Of a stretch of 64,000 nucleotides of DNA, positions 52,682-61,003 are shown piece by piece. The translations under genes were made by a program, and so were the position numbers. The stretch comes from Marinibacterium sp050389775 (GTDB lineage: Bacteria > Pseudomonadota > Alphaproteobacteria > Rhodobacterales > Rhodobacteraceae), in contig NZ_CP177149.1 in assembly GCF_050389775.1 (NCBI RefSeq), positions 1 through 64,000 of the forward strand. The letters are read 5' to 3'. Under the pieces are notes generated by a model. It did not search any database and was not told the origin of the DNA. It worked only from the letters and a program-made list of their open reading frames with translations. The stretch's first letter is position 1. Each line of letters starts with the position of its first letter.

Positions 52682-53157
52682 GTATTCGTTACCCCATTGG
52701 AGAAAGTGGACAATTCCTCACCCTGGAACAGGATGTTCTCGATCACCTTGCTAAATGGCGACAGTTGGGCCCGAAAATGCCTGAAGCTGGTGGGCAGCTA
52801 TTTGGCGCGGTCGAAGGTCAATGCATCCAAGTCAAGCTGGCAACCGGTCCGAGGCGGTCCGACCGACGAGGGCGCTTCTTTTTTATCGCAGACCGTTTTG
52901 CGGAACGCCGGGAGATCAGCACATTGCACCAATCTGGGCTGCACTATTTCGGAGATTGGCACACTCACCCGCAACCCATTCCCACCCCTTCTGAAACTGA
53001 CATTTCATCAATGGCTGACCTGTTCGCTCGCTCAAAGCATGAGTTGAATGCGTTCTTGATGGTCATAGTAGGAACTGCTGGGTTTCCTGAGGGTCTGCAT
53101 GTATCTCTTCATGAGGCGAACTCGTGGTCGAAACTAGCTTCGAAGAAGTCCCAATGA
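52678..53157 (+). CDS. cap3: Cap3, JAB/JAMM-type deconjugating peptidase of type II CBASS
   Basis: A 159-residue MPN-fold metalloprotease with a complete JAMM set: Glu36 (PEAGGQLFG) and HxHx7SxxD at His95, His97, Ser105 and Asp108 (DWHTHPQPIPTPSETD). Cap3 removes the cyclase from its conjugates and so tunes CBASS. ATG 52678 overlaps the cap2 stop and opens on the domain; the in-frame ATG at 52639 lies in cap2. The 154 bp after its stop (53158-53311) hold nothing recognisable. Confidence 0.92.
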   Translation: MSIRYPIGESGQFLTLEQDVLDHLAKWRQLGPKMPEAGGQLFGAVEGQCIQVKLATGPRRSDRRGRFFFIADRFAERREISTLHQSGLHYFGDWHTHPQPIPTPSETDISSMADLFARSKHELNAFLMVIVGTAGFPEGLHVSLHEANSWSKLASKKSQ

Positions 53158-53311
53158 GATTGCCAATTTTTCATTCAGCCAGAGACTAAAAGTCTCTGCA
53201 CACCAAATGAACGACTGCAATGATGATCTTACATTATTGCCCGAAAGTTCTTTGAGTGATTACATTGGCTCAATTCGATAGCAGGAAATGAACGGAAGAC
53301 TTTACTATTTT

Positions 53312-53602
53312 CTATCGCCGCCAGTACCGGTCTCCCTGAGAAGTTGGGTTGCTTAGAACCGTAAAGCGCCTCGCAGATCTCTGTCCGCCGAACGGAAAGC
53401 TGTTCGCAAATGCTAGAGCGGCCTCTCTGGTGGAAAACGTATAAGCCAAACCTGGGTTTCCTGTTGTGCTGAAACCTCCCTTTCGCCAAGTCGCGTAACT
53501 CCATCCGCTGTTGCCACGCCCTATGAGCCCAACCCATGGGTACTTTTCATTGTGGTCTCGAGTCCCACCAAGCCTCTCGGGAAGTGGAAGTTCACTGCTC
53601 AT
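53312..53602 (-). CDS. Hypothetical small protein next to defence island
   Basis: A 96-residue protein rich in Gly, aromatic and charged residues (RGNSGWSYATWRKGGFSTTG and TREAALAFANSFPFGGQRS), predicted soluble with an alpha-beta pattern. AAAGG lies 9-10 nt upstream of the ATG. Base composition resembles the defence genes more than virD4. No family recognised; it could be a separate cargo gene or a remnant. Confidence 0.45.
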   Translation of the reverse strand: MSSELPLPERLGGTRDHNEKYPWVGLIGRGNSGWSYATWRKGGFSTTGNPGLAYTFSTREAALAFANSFPFGGQRSARRFTVLSNPTSQGDRYWRR

Positions 53603-53720
53603 CTAATTCTACCTTTCTGCCAGTCTCAAAACACGCCATTTCACGAAATTAGCTATGATGTGGTCATTCTCTTGATCGAAGGCAAGACATTCCCGCGGCC
53701 GCCGACCGATGGACATCACA

Positions 53721-55634
53721 TCACCCACCCAACAACTCCTCGATGAAATCCTCCCGCGCATCCAACACCGCCTCCCATTCCTTCGGCACAGCGGCTTCCC
53801 GCTCGAGCGTCTCCGGCTCTGGTTGCCCGCGCCCGGCCTCCATCGCCAACACGCTCATCGCGCGCGCTTCGCGGCGCTGCGAACGGTCCCGCACTGGCGC
53901 GCGTTCGGCCGGTTTCGCCTGCTCGTCTGCGCCGGCCTCATCACTACCTTCGCTGCCCCAAGGCCCCACACCCTGCACGCTCGGTGGATACGGGAATGGC
54001 TTGCCCTCCTGGCGGGCCAGCAACTCCTTGAAGAACGGATCATCGTAATACTTGATCCGGCTCGCTTTGATCGGATGCTGCGGCGAGGCGAGGATGATGA
54101 CCTCATCCGGGTCCATCAGGCGCGCTTCGGTCTCAGAAAGCAGGGGGCGCTCTTCCAGGCGCGCCGATGTCGAGGTCGCGCCAAGGATGCCCTTGTTGCG
54201 GCCATACATCCGGGTCACCGCCTCGCGCGTGGTACTGCCGACGGCGGCCGAGACTTCCTTCACCGTACGCTGGTCGCGCGGGGTGATGTAGAGCTTGAGC
54301 CCTGCGCCGTTCTCGAGGCTTTCGCGGCCTTCGGGGCCATAGATCCGGTCGAGCGAAGCCAGCGACTGCGCGATCATCGCGACGCGGCCGCCATAGCTTG
54401 CCAGCGAATGGATCGCGCGTTCGAGATAGGGCATCGCCCCCATCTGCTGGAATTCGTCGATCATCATCATGACGGGCCACGGCTCGTCCGGGCCGGGTTC
54501 ATTCAATCGGATCGAGGCGATGAGATCGGCGAACATCAGGCGCAGGAGCGGGGCCAGCGTCGCGATGTGATCTTCGGACACCGCGATGTAGAGCGATTGC
54601 GGGGTCTTGCGGAAGGACGAGAAGTCGAAGTCGCTCGCCTCGGTGGCCGAGCGCACCGCCGGGTTGTCCCATTGCTTGAGACCGGCCGTCATCAGCGCCT
54701 GGATGTTCGAGGTCAGCAGCCGCGATGAAGCCGAGGCCGCATTGGTCCAGAGCTCGCGCAGGATGTCTTCTTGGGCCTCGTCGGCATAGGTCTTGTACTG
54801 GGCGTTTTTGTATTCACCCCCGGCGACGATCTTGTTCACCTCGCCAAGGTTCGGCGTGCCGCGTTGGATCGCCAGCAGACAGGCGGCAACGAAGATCGAC
54901 TTGCCAGCCTCGGAGAAGGTGTCGAGCGTCTTGTTGTCCTTGTCGAGGAAGAGGTCGGCCAGGATCGAGACCTCGGTGAAGCGCTGCGCGAATGTCGGGG
55001 CTTTCGCGATCCGCCCGAGCGGGTTGTAACGATGTGTGGCATTGGCCCAGTCGAAGGGGCTGAAGCGATAGACCTCGTCGCCGTTCAGTGCCCGGAGCCG
55101 CGCGGTCTTCTCGAAGTTCTCGCCCTTCACGTCGAGCACCACCACCGAGCCCGCAAAGCTCAGAAGGTTCGGGATCACGAAACCCACACCCTTACCGGCG
55201 CGGGTCGGGGCCACCATCATCACATGCGGGATCATCGTCGAGGAGATGAACTCCGCCTTCGAGGTCGGCGCGCCAAGCTTGCCACAGACGAAGCCCTTGC
55301 CGGGCGCTTGCAGCATGTCGTTCTTCTTCAGCTCCGCCTTGGTCTGCCAGTGGGCCGAGCCGTAGTCGTCCCGCTCCTTCTTCCACGTCCAGGCCAGCGC
55401 CAAGACGCCGAGGCCGATGGCCCCAAAACCAACCGCGCCGAAACCCACCTTGAAGGCCTCGGGGTGCGCCGTACGCGTGCCGGCGCTGGCCTTCCACAGC
55501 GCCAACATGTCGAAGCTCTGAAACCCGATATTCAGAGCCAGGGTCAGGTAGAAGGCGGCAACGATGGTGCCGATGACGGCGCCGCAGATCACACCGAAAA
55601 GAAGCGCAGCCCAGAGGGGAAGTGTCTTGGTCAT
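53721..55634 (-). CDS. virD4: VirD4/TraG-type type IV coupling protein
   Basis: A 637-residue inner-membrane ATPase that recruits the relaxase-DNA complex to the channel. Two membrane segments lie near residues 5-35 and 60-85. Walker A is APTRAGKGVGFVIP, Walker B is VMMMIDEFQQMG, and YGGRVAMIAQSLASLDRIYG follows. The last 100 residues are Pro/Glu/Arg-rich and probably flexible. ATG 55634 was chosen because GGGGAG lies 9 nt upstream; ATG 55643 and an upstream in-frame start at 55670, inside the relaxase gene, are alternatives. It is coupled to the relaxase gene on the same strand. Confidence 0.92.
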   Translation of the reverse strand: MTKTLPLWAALLFGVICGAVIGTIVAAFYLTLALNIGFQSFDMLALWKASAGTRTAHPEAFKVGFGAVGFGAIGLGVLALAWTWKKERDDYGSAHWQTKAELKKNDMLQAPGKGFVCGKLGAPTSKAEFISSTMIPHVMMVAPTRAGKGVGFVIPNLLSFAGSVVVLDVKGENFEKTARLRALNGDEVYRFSPFDWANATHRYNPLGRIAKAPTFAQRFTEVSILADLFLDKDNKTLDTFSEAGKSIFVAACLLAIQRGTPNLGEVNKIVAGGEYKNAQYKTYADEAQEDILRELWTNAASASSRLLTSNIQALMTAGLKQWDNPAVRSATEASDFDFSSFRKTPQSLYIAVSEDHIATLAPLLRLMFADLIASIRLNEPGPDEPWPVMMMIDEFQQMGAMPYLERAIHSLASYGGRVAMIAQSLASLDRIYGPEGRESLENGAGLKLYITPRDQRTVKEVSAAVGSTTREAVTRMYGRNKGILGATSTSARLEERPLLSETEARLMDPDEVIILASPQHPIKASRIKYYDDPFFKELLARQEGKPFPYPPSVQGVGPWGSEGSDEAGADEQAKPAERAPVRDRSQRREARAMSVLAMEAGRGQPEPETLEREAAVPKEWEAVLDAREDFIEELLGG

Positions 55635-55650
55635 GGTGGTCATCTCCCCT

Positions 55651-57591
55651 TCAGAATTCCATCTCGTCATCGAGACCGCGGTCCAGTTCTCTGGCCCGAC
55701 CGAGATCGCGACCCAGCTCCTGCGCCTCTTGCTGGCCGCGCAGCCGGGCCACTTCGGTTGCCTTGTCCTGCTGCAACCCGGCAGCGCGGTCGGTGAAGAC
55801 CTGGTCGCCGGTCTCCTCGAAAGTCATCTCGAGGAATTCCTGCGTGACGGTGATCTGGTCGAGCTTGCTCGGAAGGGCTGCGTCCAGCACCTCGTAGTTG
55901 CCACGGCGAAGCTCGGCCAGGCCCTCCTCACCCAGTTCCTTGAAGAGCTCGGATTGCAGGGTCCGCTCGACCGTCTCTTCCTGTTCCTCGGTAAGCTTGC
56001 CGTCCCGCAACATGTCGGCGAGATCCTGCAGATAGGGATTGGGCGTCCGGTCATCCTCGTCGATGAGGGGCAGTGTCGCCTCCTCCTCGTCCGCGAGGGT
56101 CCGGCCGATCTCGACGCCCAGTTCCTTAGCCCGCTCCATCAGCGCGTCCATCACCCCGTCGACCTTCTCGAGCGCTGCATCGAGCTGGTCGTCAGAGGCG
56201 GACTCGACGCTGAGACCGTCCGTTGCCAGCACCGCGTTCATGTCCCGCTCGACCCAGTCCTGCGCCATGCCGTAGTTGCGCGTTCCGCCGGCCGTGATCC
56301 GGGCCACCAGTTCCTCGCTGTCTATGCCCACCTCCTCGGCGCGCTCGAGCACGTCACGCAACCCCTCGTCATTGCCGGACTGCAGCGCGGCAATCAGCAA
56401 CTCGCTGCCCGCCCCCGGCGGATAGGGTTCTTCGAGCTGCTTGCCAAACCGCGCGCGCAATTCCGGGTCCGGCACCATCTGCGAGAGGTCCGCGATGATC
56501 GGCGCGGCCTTGGCCTCAAAGGCGGCACGTTCGGCCGGGTCCAGTTCCTCGGCCTTGAGCCTCAGCGCCTCGATCGTGCGCTCGGAATAGTCGATCGCGT
56601 CACCGACGGTCTTAATGTCCTTCATGTCTATCTCTCCTTCGGTGAATTTCCACGGCGTGCCCGAGCCAAGCCCGTCCGCCATGCCGCGCAGGGCGCGCGC
56701 CATGTGACGCTGGTCCATCCGGTCCAGCACGTCGGCGAGGTTCTTGTAGTCCTTGGCGAAGCCCACCACCTGCGCCTGCGCAATGGCGGATTCCTGGGCC
56801 GTCATGACGATCTCGCGCGGTAGGCGGGCCTCTTCCTTCGCGCGGTAGATCTCTTCGATCCCGGCGGGTTTCTCGAAGATGCCGCGCTCGAGCCGGGTCG
56901 TGGCGTCGAGCATCACGCTGTAACGCTCCGCGATCTCGGCCTGCTTCTCGCGCATGAGCTGCGGCGACATCACGCCCTCGGCCCAGCAGGAGAACCAGGT
57001 GCCCTTCTCGACGCCGCGATTGTTCAGGATGATATGGGCGTGCTTGTGCGCCCGGTCGTCATGGACAGCAAGAACATAGTCCCACTGATCGCCATATTCC
57101 CCGCTCTCGAAGAAATGCTCCGTCCAGTCCATGGCGATGTCGCGCACCTGGTCGACCGTCACGTCGGTCGGGAAGGACAGCAGCATGTGCGAGGTGAAAC
57201 CGAGCTTGGTCGAGCCGCGCCAGGTCCCGGCCCAATCCTCGATGATGTCCTCTTTCTGCTCCTCGGAAAGCACCGCCGCATCGGTCAGAGCATTGGTCAT
57301 CGTCGAGTAGGTGTAGACAGCCTTGTCGTTGATGTAGGAGATCTGCGCCCCGAGCGAGGCACGCGTCTTGCAGCCCCCCGCCCGGATCCGCTTGAACACC
57401 GCCGCGCGGCTCTGCCCCGAGGCCGCCTTCAGCACGTTGCGGGCCGACATGGATCCGACGCGTGCAAGACTGCGCCCCTGACGACGTCCTGCCAGCCGCG
57501 CGTCGATCCGCGCCGCGGCCTGGCCCCGGATGCGCTCATCCTCCCAGAGCCGCCCCATGACCGAGGTATAGAGGGCGAGCGGATCAGCCAT
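55651..57591 (-). CDS. VirD2-type relaxase (MobP-like)
   Basis: A 646-residue relaxase. The HUH motif is in HDDRAHKHAHIILNNRG near residues 180-196. A candidate catalytic Tyr lies upstream in AQISYINDKAVYTYS (residues about 82-96). The C-terminal 400 residues are acidic, helical and unlike known domains, with many Asp/Glu-rich segments. The enzyme would nick oriT at about 58250, stay attached to the 5' end and pilot the strand through VirD4/VirB. It overlaps the mobC-like gene by 8 bp. Flanking oriT carries an IncP/Ti-like nic sequence, matching this relaxase class. Confidence 0.88.
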   Translation of the reverse strand: MADPLALYTSVMGRLWEDERIRGQAAARIDARLAGRRQGRSLARVGSMSARNVLKAASGQSRAAVFKRIRAGGCKTRASLGAQISYINDKAVYTYSTMTNALTDAAVLSEEQKEDIIEDWAGTWRGSTKLGFTSHMLLSFPTDVTVDQVRDIAMDWTEHFFESGEYGDQWDYVLAVHDDRAHKHAHIILNNRGVEKGTWFSCWAEGVMSPQLMREKQAEIAERYSVMLDATTRLERGIFEKPAGIEEIYRAKEEARLPREIVMTAQESAIAQAQVVGFAKDYKNLADVLDRMDQRHMARALRGMADGLGSGTPWKFTEGEIDMKDIKTVGDAIDYSERTIEALRLKAEELDPAERAAFEAKAAPIIADLSQMVPDPELRARFGKQLEEPYPPGAGSELLIAALQSGNDEGLRDVLERAEEVGIDSEELVARITAGGTRNYGMAQDWVERDMNAVLATDGLSVESASDDQLDAALEKVDGVMDALMERAKELGVEIGRTLADEEEATLPLIDEDDRTPNPYLQDLADMLRDGKLTEEQEETVERTLQSELFKELGEEGLAELRRGNYEVLDAALPSKLDQITVTQEFLEMTFEETGDQVFTDRAAGLQQDKATEVARLRGQQEAQELGRDLGRARELDRGLDDEMEF

Positions 57592-58204
57592 TCCTGACGA
57601 GCCTCAATCCACGCTCGATCGTGCGCGGACCATCCTCCAGAACCGCGCTCTCCGCCCCCTGCCCTTTTTCCTTTTGCGGCCACTCCTGATGACGCAGCGC
57701 CTGCGCCGCATCCTTCATCCGGCCCATCTCACGGCTCATGGACTGCGCCAGATCGAGCAGTTCGATCAGCACCGCGCGGTCCGCCTCCGAGACCTCCAGC
57801 CGACCGCGATGCACCGCCTTGGCGAGCACCAATCCAGCGTCGCTCACATCCTTCGCCTGACGCCATGCGGCGCAGAATTCCGAGACCAGATCGCGCGGGA
57901 CATCGAGGATTCCGCACCGTCCGCGCAGCACCGCATTGAGCGCCTGCGACCGGTTGGCATAGCCCCGTTCGCGCCACTCCGCATCGAACGCTGCAAGCTC
58001 AGACTGACTGGTGCGGAACGCCACCGTCTCGCTCGGATCGCGCACCGCGATCCCCTCGCCCGCCTCCTCTTTCGCGAGCCGGTTCACATGGCGCGGGGAA
58101 ATGCCGAACGCCGCCGCCAGGTCCTTCGCGGTCTCGCCCGCCGCAAAGCGCCGCGCGACTTCGATGCGCTGCTCAAGTTTCAGGTTTTTCGCTGGCCTCG
58201 GCAC
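57584..58204 (-). CDS. MobC-like relaxosome accessory DNA-binding protein
   Basis: A 206-residue protein. Residues about 8-45 form a helix-turn-helix (EQRIEVARRFAAGETAKDLAAAFGISPRHVNRL), and residues about 58-95 resemble a ribbon-helix-helix or MobC-type segment (ETVAFRTSQSELAAFDAEWRERGYANRSQALNAVLRG). The rest is helical. Such proteins bind oriT and help the relaxase melt the nic region. The start codon is 46 bp from the putative nick, and the stop overlaps the relaxase start. Confidence 0.72.
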   Translation of the reverse strand: MPRPAKNLKLEQRIEVARRFAAGETAKDLAAAFGISPRHVNRLAKEEAGEGIAVRDPSETVAFRTSQSELAAFDAEWRERGYANRSQALNAVLRGRCGILDVPRDLVSEFCAAWRQAKDVSDAGLVLAKAVHRGRLEVSEADRAVLIELLDLAQSMSREMGRMKDAAQALRHQEWPQKEKGQGAESAVLEDGPRTIERGLRLVRNG

Positions 58205-58260
58205 GGGTCAGACCCCTCGGACAAAATGTGCAAACATTGGTCATATCCTGCCAACGTCTT
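58205..58260 (+). other. oriT: Putative origin of transfer (oriT) with IncP/Ti-type nic site
   Basis: The + strand carries TATCCTG followed by CC, with the predicted nick between G58250 and C58251, matching the IncP (RP4) and Ti nic core (YATCCTG then C). An inverted repeat AATGT (58225-58229), GCAA, ACATT (58234-58238) lies 12 bp upstream, the usual position. The site is beside mobC-like and relaxase genes. The polarity would make DNA right of 58251 enter the recipient first and the mob/virB genes last. Confidence 0.78.
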
Positions 58261-58571
58261 CCTTCTCTTATACTTCAATACATCACATTGCTCAATATTA
58301 CGTTTTGCATGTTTTGTCTTTTTGCTGGCGTTGGACGCCATCAAGACCCCGCGTTGCGGTGCGACATGGAACGGGTCCCGCCCTCATCGATGCAGGACAA
58401 CCTGGGCGAAGAAGCTGCCGAAACTTGCGCCCGAGCGGCACGCGATGTCAGGCAATCCGAGCGCGCGAGACAGTCACGGATCGGACACCAGGTACACGAA
58501 AATGGCCCGCGCTGGATGGCGCGGGTCACACCCTCTGAGGGCGTCACGAAGCTTCTGAGAGACGGCGCCCG

Positions 58572-58620
58572 ACCCCTGCGGATCCGAAGACCCGCAGGGG
58601 TGTCTGGGTCAGTGACCCAG
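58572..58620 (-). other. Two inverted repeats between oriT and small gene
   Basis: ACCCCTGCGG (58572-58581) with CCGCAGGGGT (58592-58601), 10-nt loop; then CTGGGTCA (58604-58611), G, TGACCCAG (58613-58620), which overlaps the stop codon of the neighbouring gene. They could end leftward transcription or be part of the oriT region. The remaining stretch 58261-58571 is partly AT-rich and shows no gene. Confidence 0.45.
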
Positions 58621-58785
58621 TCCCCGATTGCGGAGATCGTCGTAGCGGCTGCGGGCGATCAGCGCCTCGGTCTCGAGGCTGTCGAGGGTCTGTGGATGGG
58701 CGTCTTCATCGAAGGCGGCGAGGTAGGCCTCGAAGGCCATGTCGACTTGCAGTTCGGCGAGGTCGATGGATTGTTCGAGCGTCAT
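58609..58785 (-). CDS. Hypothetical small acidic protein
   Basis: A 58-residue acidic helical protein (TLEQSIDLAELQVDMAFEAYL, then DSLETEALIARSRYDDLR). AAGGA lies 8 nt upstream of the ATG. An open frame extends further upstream but lacks coding character. No family recognised. It lies in the leading-strand side next to oriT, where small establishment or anti-defence genes are common (inference only). Confidence 0.55.
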   Translation of the reverse strand: MTLEQSIDLAELQVDMAFEAYLAAFDEDAHPQTLDSLETEALIARSRYDDLRNRGLGH

Positions 58786-59381
58786 GGTGTGATCCTTTCC
58801 ATTGATCGTCGTTGGACGGATCGTGGAAAAGACCGGGGGCATGAGAGCGGGCTGCACCCGGCACGGGGCGGAATGAAATGGAGCACGCCGGGGGCAGGTT
58901 TGTTGTGAGCGATGCCCCGCAGCGCTCAAGGCGCCAGCCGTCCAGAAACCTGCCCCCGACGTTGCCGGCCGCTCGACCCCGGGCTAGCGATCTCTAAGGC
59001 CAACAGGTCGACGGAAAGGCGCGCGGCGGTGGCCCTGACGTGAGACGTCGCCCCGGGATGCATTACGGTGATCTGCGGTTTGGACCCTCGCGGCGCAGGG
59101 TGAGTTCGGCGCCTCCGGGAGCCTCACCAACACGACCCGGGCGCGGGTTGCTCGAATGAGGGAAGGGTTGCGCTTGGCTCGTTAACTGGACTCCCAGTTT
59201 TCCCTGCTGACTTTCGGTTCAGCCTCGGGTTCCCACGATCCGCGTTGTCACAGGGCAGAAAGATCAAAGCCGCAACTGCGACATATCCAGTCTGACTATC
59301 CGCCGCTTCGTCCGCTTCCGAAATATGCGGCGTCCTTCGGAAACCGATATTTCGCTGGCCGCGGGCTAGTTCCCCGCAGTG

Positions 59382-59410
59382 AAAAAAGCCAGACCGCCGG
59401 AGCGGCCTGG
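59382..59410 (-). terminator. Rho-independent terminator downstream of DUF736-like gene
   Basis: On the minus strand, a 9-bp stem (59402-59410 with 59389-59397, one G-U) and 4-nt loop are followed by a T-run (A-run at 59382-59387 on the plus strand). The wider gap 58786-59381 shows no supported gene. Confidence 0.75.
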
Positions 59411-59418
59411 CCTTTGGC

Positions 59419-59757
59419 TTAGGCGGCGTCTTTGGGACCCCAGGGGATCACGGCCTGCAGGGACAGATCGTCCTGGTTCGCGGCCTTGCCGAGGTTGGCG
59501 TTGAAGCCGTGGTCGCGGATGGTCAGCGTGTAGTAGTCGGCGCCGGTCTCCTTGTTCTGCTTCTTCCAGATGCCGCCGCACTCGACCAGCTTGCCGCGCG
59601 GGGAGCGGCCGAGGACGCGGTGCGTGGGGGCCATCGGGTTCGTGCTCGCGACGGGTTCGACCGTGATGTCGAGGTCGAAGGTCAGGGTCGAGATGGAGCC
59701 GACGCCCTTGGCGGTTTCGATGTCGGCACTGGTGAATTTGATGCAGTTCGTGGTCAT
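59419..59757 (-). CDS. DUF736-like protein
   Basis: A 112-residue soluble protein with beta-strand pattern and the segment GGIWKKQNKETGADYYTLTI, resembling DUF736 proteins that are widespread on alphaproteobacterial plasmids and conjugative elements. The molecular role is unknown. AAGGAG lies about 7 nt upstream of the ATG at 59757. A longer in-frame opening to 60132 is not coding-like. It is a single-gene transcript closed by the terminator at 59382-59410. Confidence 0.65.
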   Translation of the reverse strand: MTTNCIKFTSADIETAKGVGSISTLTFDLDITVEPVASTNPMAPTHRVLGRSPRGKLVECGGIWKKQNKETGADYYTLTIRDHGFNANLGKAANQDDLSLQAVIPWGPKDAA

Positions 59758-60257
59758 TGCTCTTCTCCTTGTTTGCGTTGCAATGATGGTCACCTTGCAG
59801 TTGGCCAAGGCCCGACCACACCGAAGGCGAAGCGCAGCGGAGAGGGGCAGGCGCCGGTCTTTTTGCTCCGCGCGGAATGACCCGCAGGGGCAGGGGAAAA
59901 AGATCGGCGACAACCTTTGTGGACGGGACGACAGCTGCGACCAGCATGTCATGCAACTCAGACAAAGGGAGAAGTGCGGTGGCCGCGAAGGAAGGTAGGG
60001 GAACAGCCGAGGGATATTCGGCGGTGGCATGTGAAACATTAGCCTATCGCCGGCCTCGTCTTCAGGATGAACCTCGAGAGGATCCAGTTCTAGGCCGCTC
60101 GGCCAGCCTTGGACCGGTCGGCACTTGGTCAAAGCGAGGCGCTAGTTCGGGATGTCCAGGACGATAAGATGAACATAACCGGCTGCTCGCAATTGACTTA
60201 ACGCAATTTTTGAGGCACATTTCCCGCAAAACGCAACCCCACAGAATCGGAGCAGTC
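59758..60257. other. 500-bp non-coding stretch between divergent genes
   Basis: No supported gene. It should hold the promoters of the DUF736-like gene and of the rightward gene at 60258. TTGACT (60193-60198) with CACATT 17 bp later (60216-60221) is a weak candidate for the latter. No repeat or replication origin is evident. Confidence 0.4.
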
Positions 60258-60974
60258 ATGGGGGATTTTGTCAAAACCCGTTTCCCGGTCGCGATCTATC
60301 GCGGCCTGATCATTGATCTTGAGGACCGCCTGCGCGGAGAAGCCCTGAAGGCTCATCGAATGATTCAGGATCACTCTGGTCTGGATACACGTCGCGCACG
60401 GCGCCTTGAGGGAATGTCGCGTTTCCACATGATGGAAAAGGGCTTTCAGGAGGTCTGTGAACTTCATGGCGGCGCACTGCTCGACGGCGGCATCATCCCC
60501 GGTTCGGACTTCAAGGTTTTCCAGCCGTTCTTGCGTTTCGAGCATGAGGGGCAAGGCTTCATCCTTGGCCTCGCGGCAATGCCGGAACCCAGCAAGCTTC
60601 CGGTCAAAAACAAGTCGCGGAAAGCCGGTGTGACACTGAACTACCAGCTGTCTCCTCACTTCGATTTCGATGGTACTGCCCCTCAGATCGGGGACATCTG
60701 CATTCTGTTTCTATTCGCTCGCGACCCCGAACAAGCCGGCAAGATCAAGGAGTTGGCCATCGGTCTCATTGACTCTGATTATGAGCAATACCTTTTCTAC
60801 GAACGGATCGACCAGTACCTCGCGGATGACGGGGATGTGTCGGAACCCAGCTCGCCGTTTTCGACACCTCCCGCATTGCCTGCCAGCGGTGCTGTCCGCC
60901 TGAAGCGCACGATGAAGCCTTTTGTTCCTCCCGAGGCTCCATCTGTGGATGACGAACAGGATGGCAAAGCATAA
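60258..60974 (+). CDS. Uncharacterised protein paired with XRE-ImmA protease
   Basis: A 238-residue predicted soluble protein, no signal peptide or membrane helix, with a disordered Ser/Pro-rich tail from about residue 190. The first part has a mixed alpha-beta pattern (FPVAIYRGLIIDLEDRLRG, ICILFLFARDPEQAGKI). I do not recognise a family. GGAG precedes ATG 60258; the upstream in-frame ATG at 60210 is less well placed. It is 29 bp before an HTH-ImmA metalloprotease gene on the same strand, so the two probably form a functional pair, perhaps a toxin-antitoxin or defence/anti-repressor module (inference). Confidence 0.7.
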   Translation: MGDFVKTRFPVAIYRGLIIDLEDRLRGEALKAHRMIQDHSGLDTRRARRLEGMSRFHMMEKGFQEVCELHGGALLDGGIIPGSDFKVFQPFLRFEHEGQGFILGLAAMPEPSKLPVKNKSRKAGVTLNYQLSPHFDFDGTAPQIGDICILFLFARDPEQAGKIKELAIGLIDSDYEQYLFYERIDQYLADDGDVSEPSSPFSTPPALPASGAVRLKRTMKPFVPPEAPSVDDEQDGKA

Positions 60975-61003
60975 AGGTGCCACCGGCACCAGAGGAGGGA
61001 AGA

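Noticed and set aside
58225..58620. CRISPR array or tandem repeats near oriT
   Set aside because: The repeats are single inverted pairs of different sequence; no regularly spaced direct repeats occur here or elsewhere in the window.
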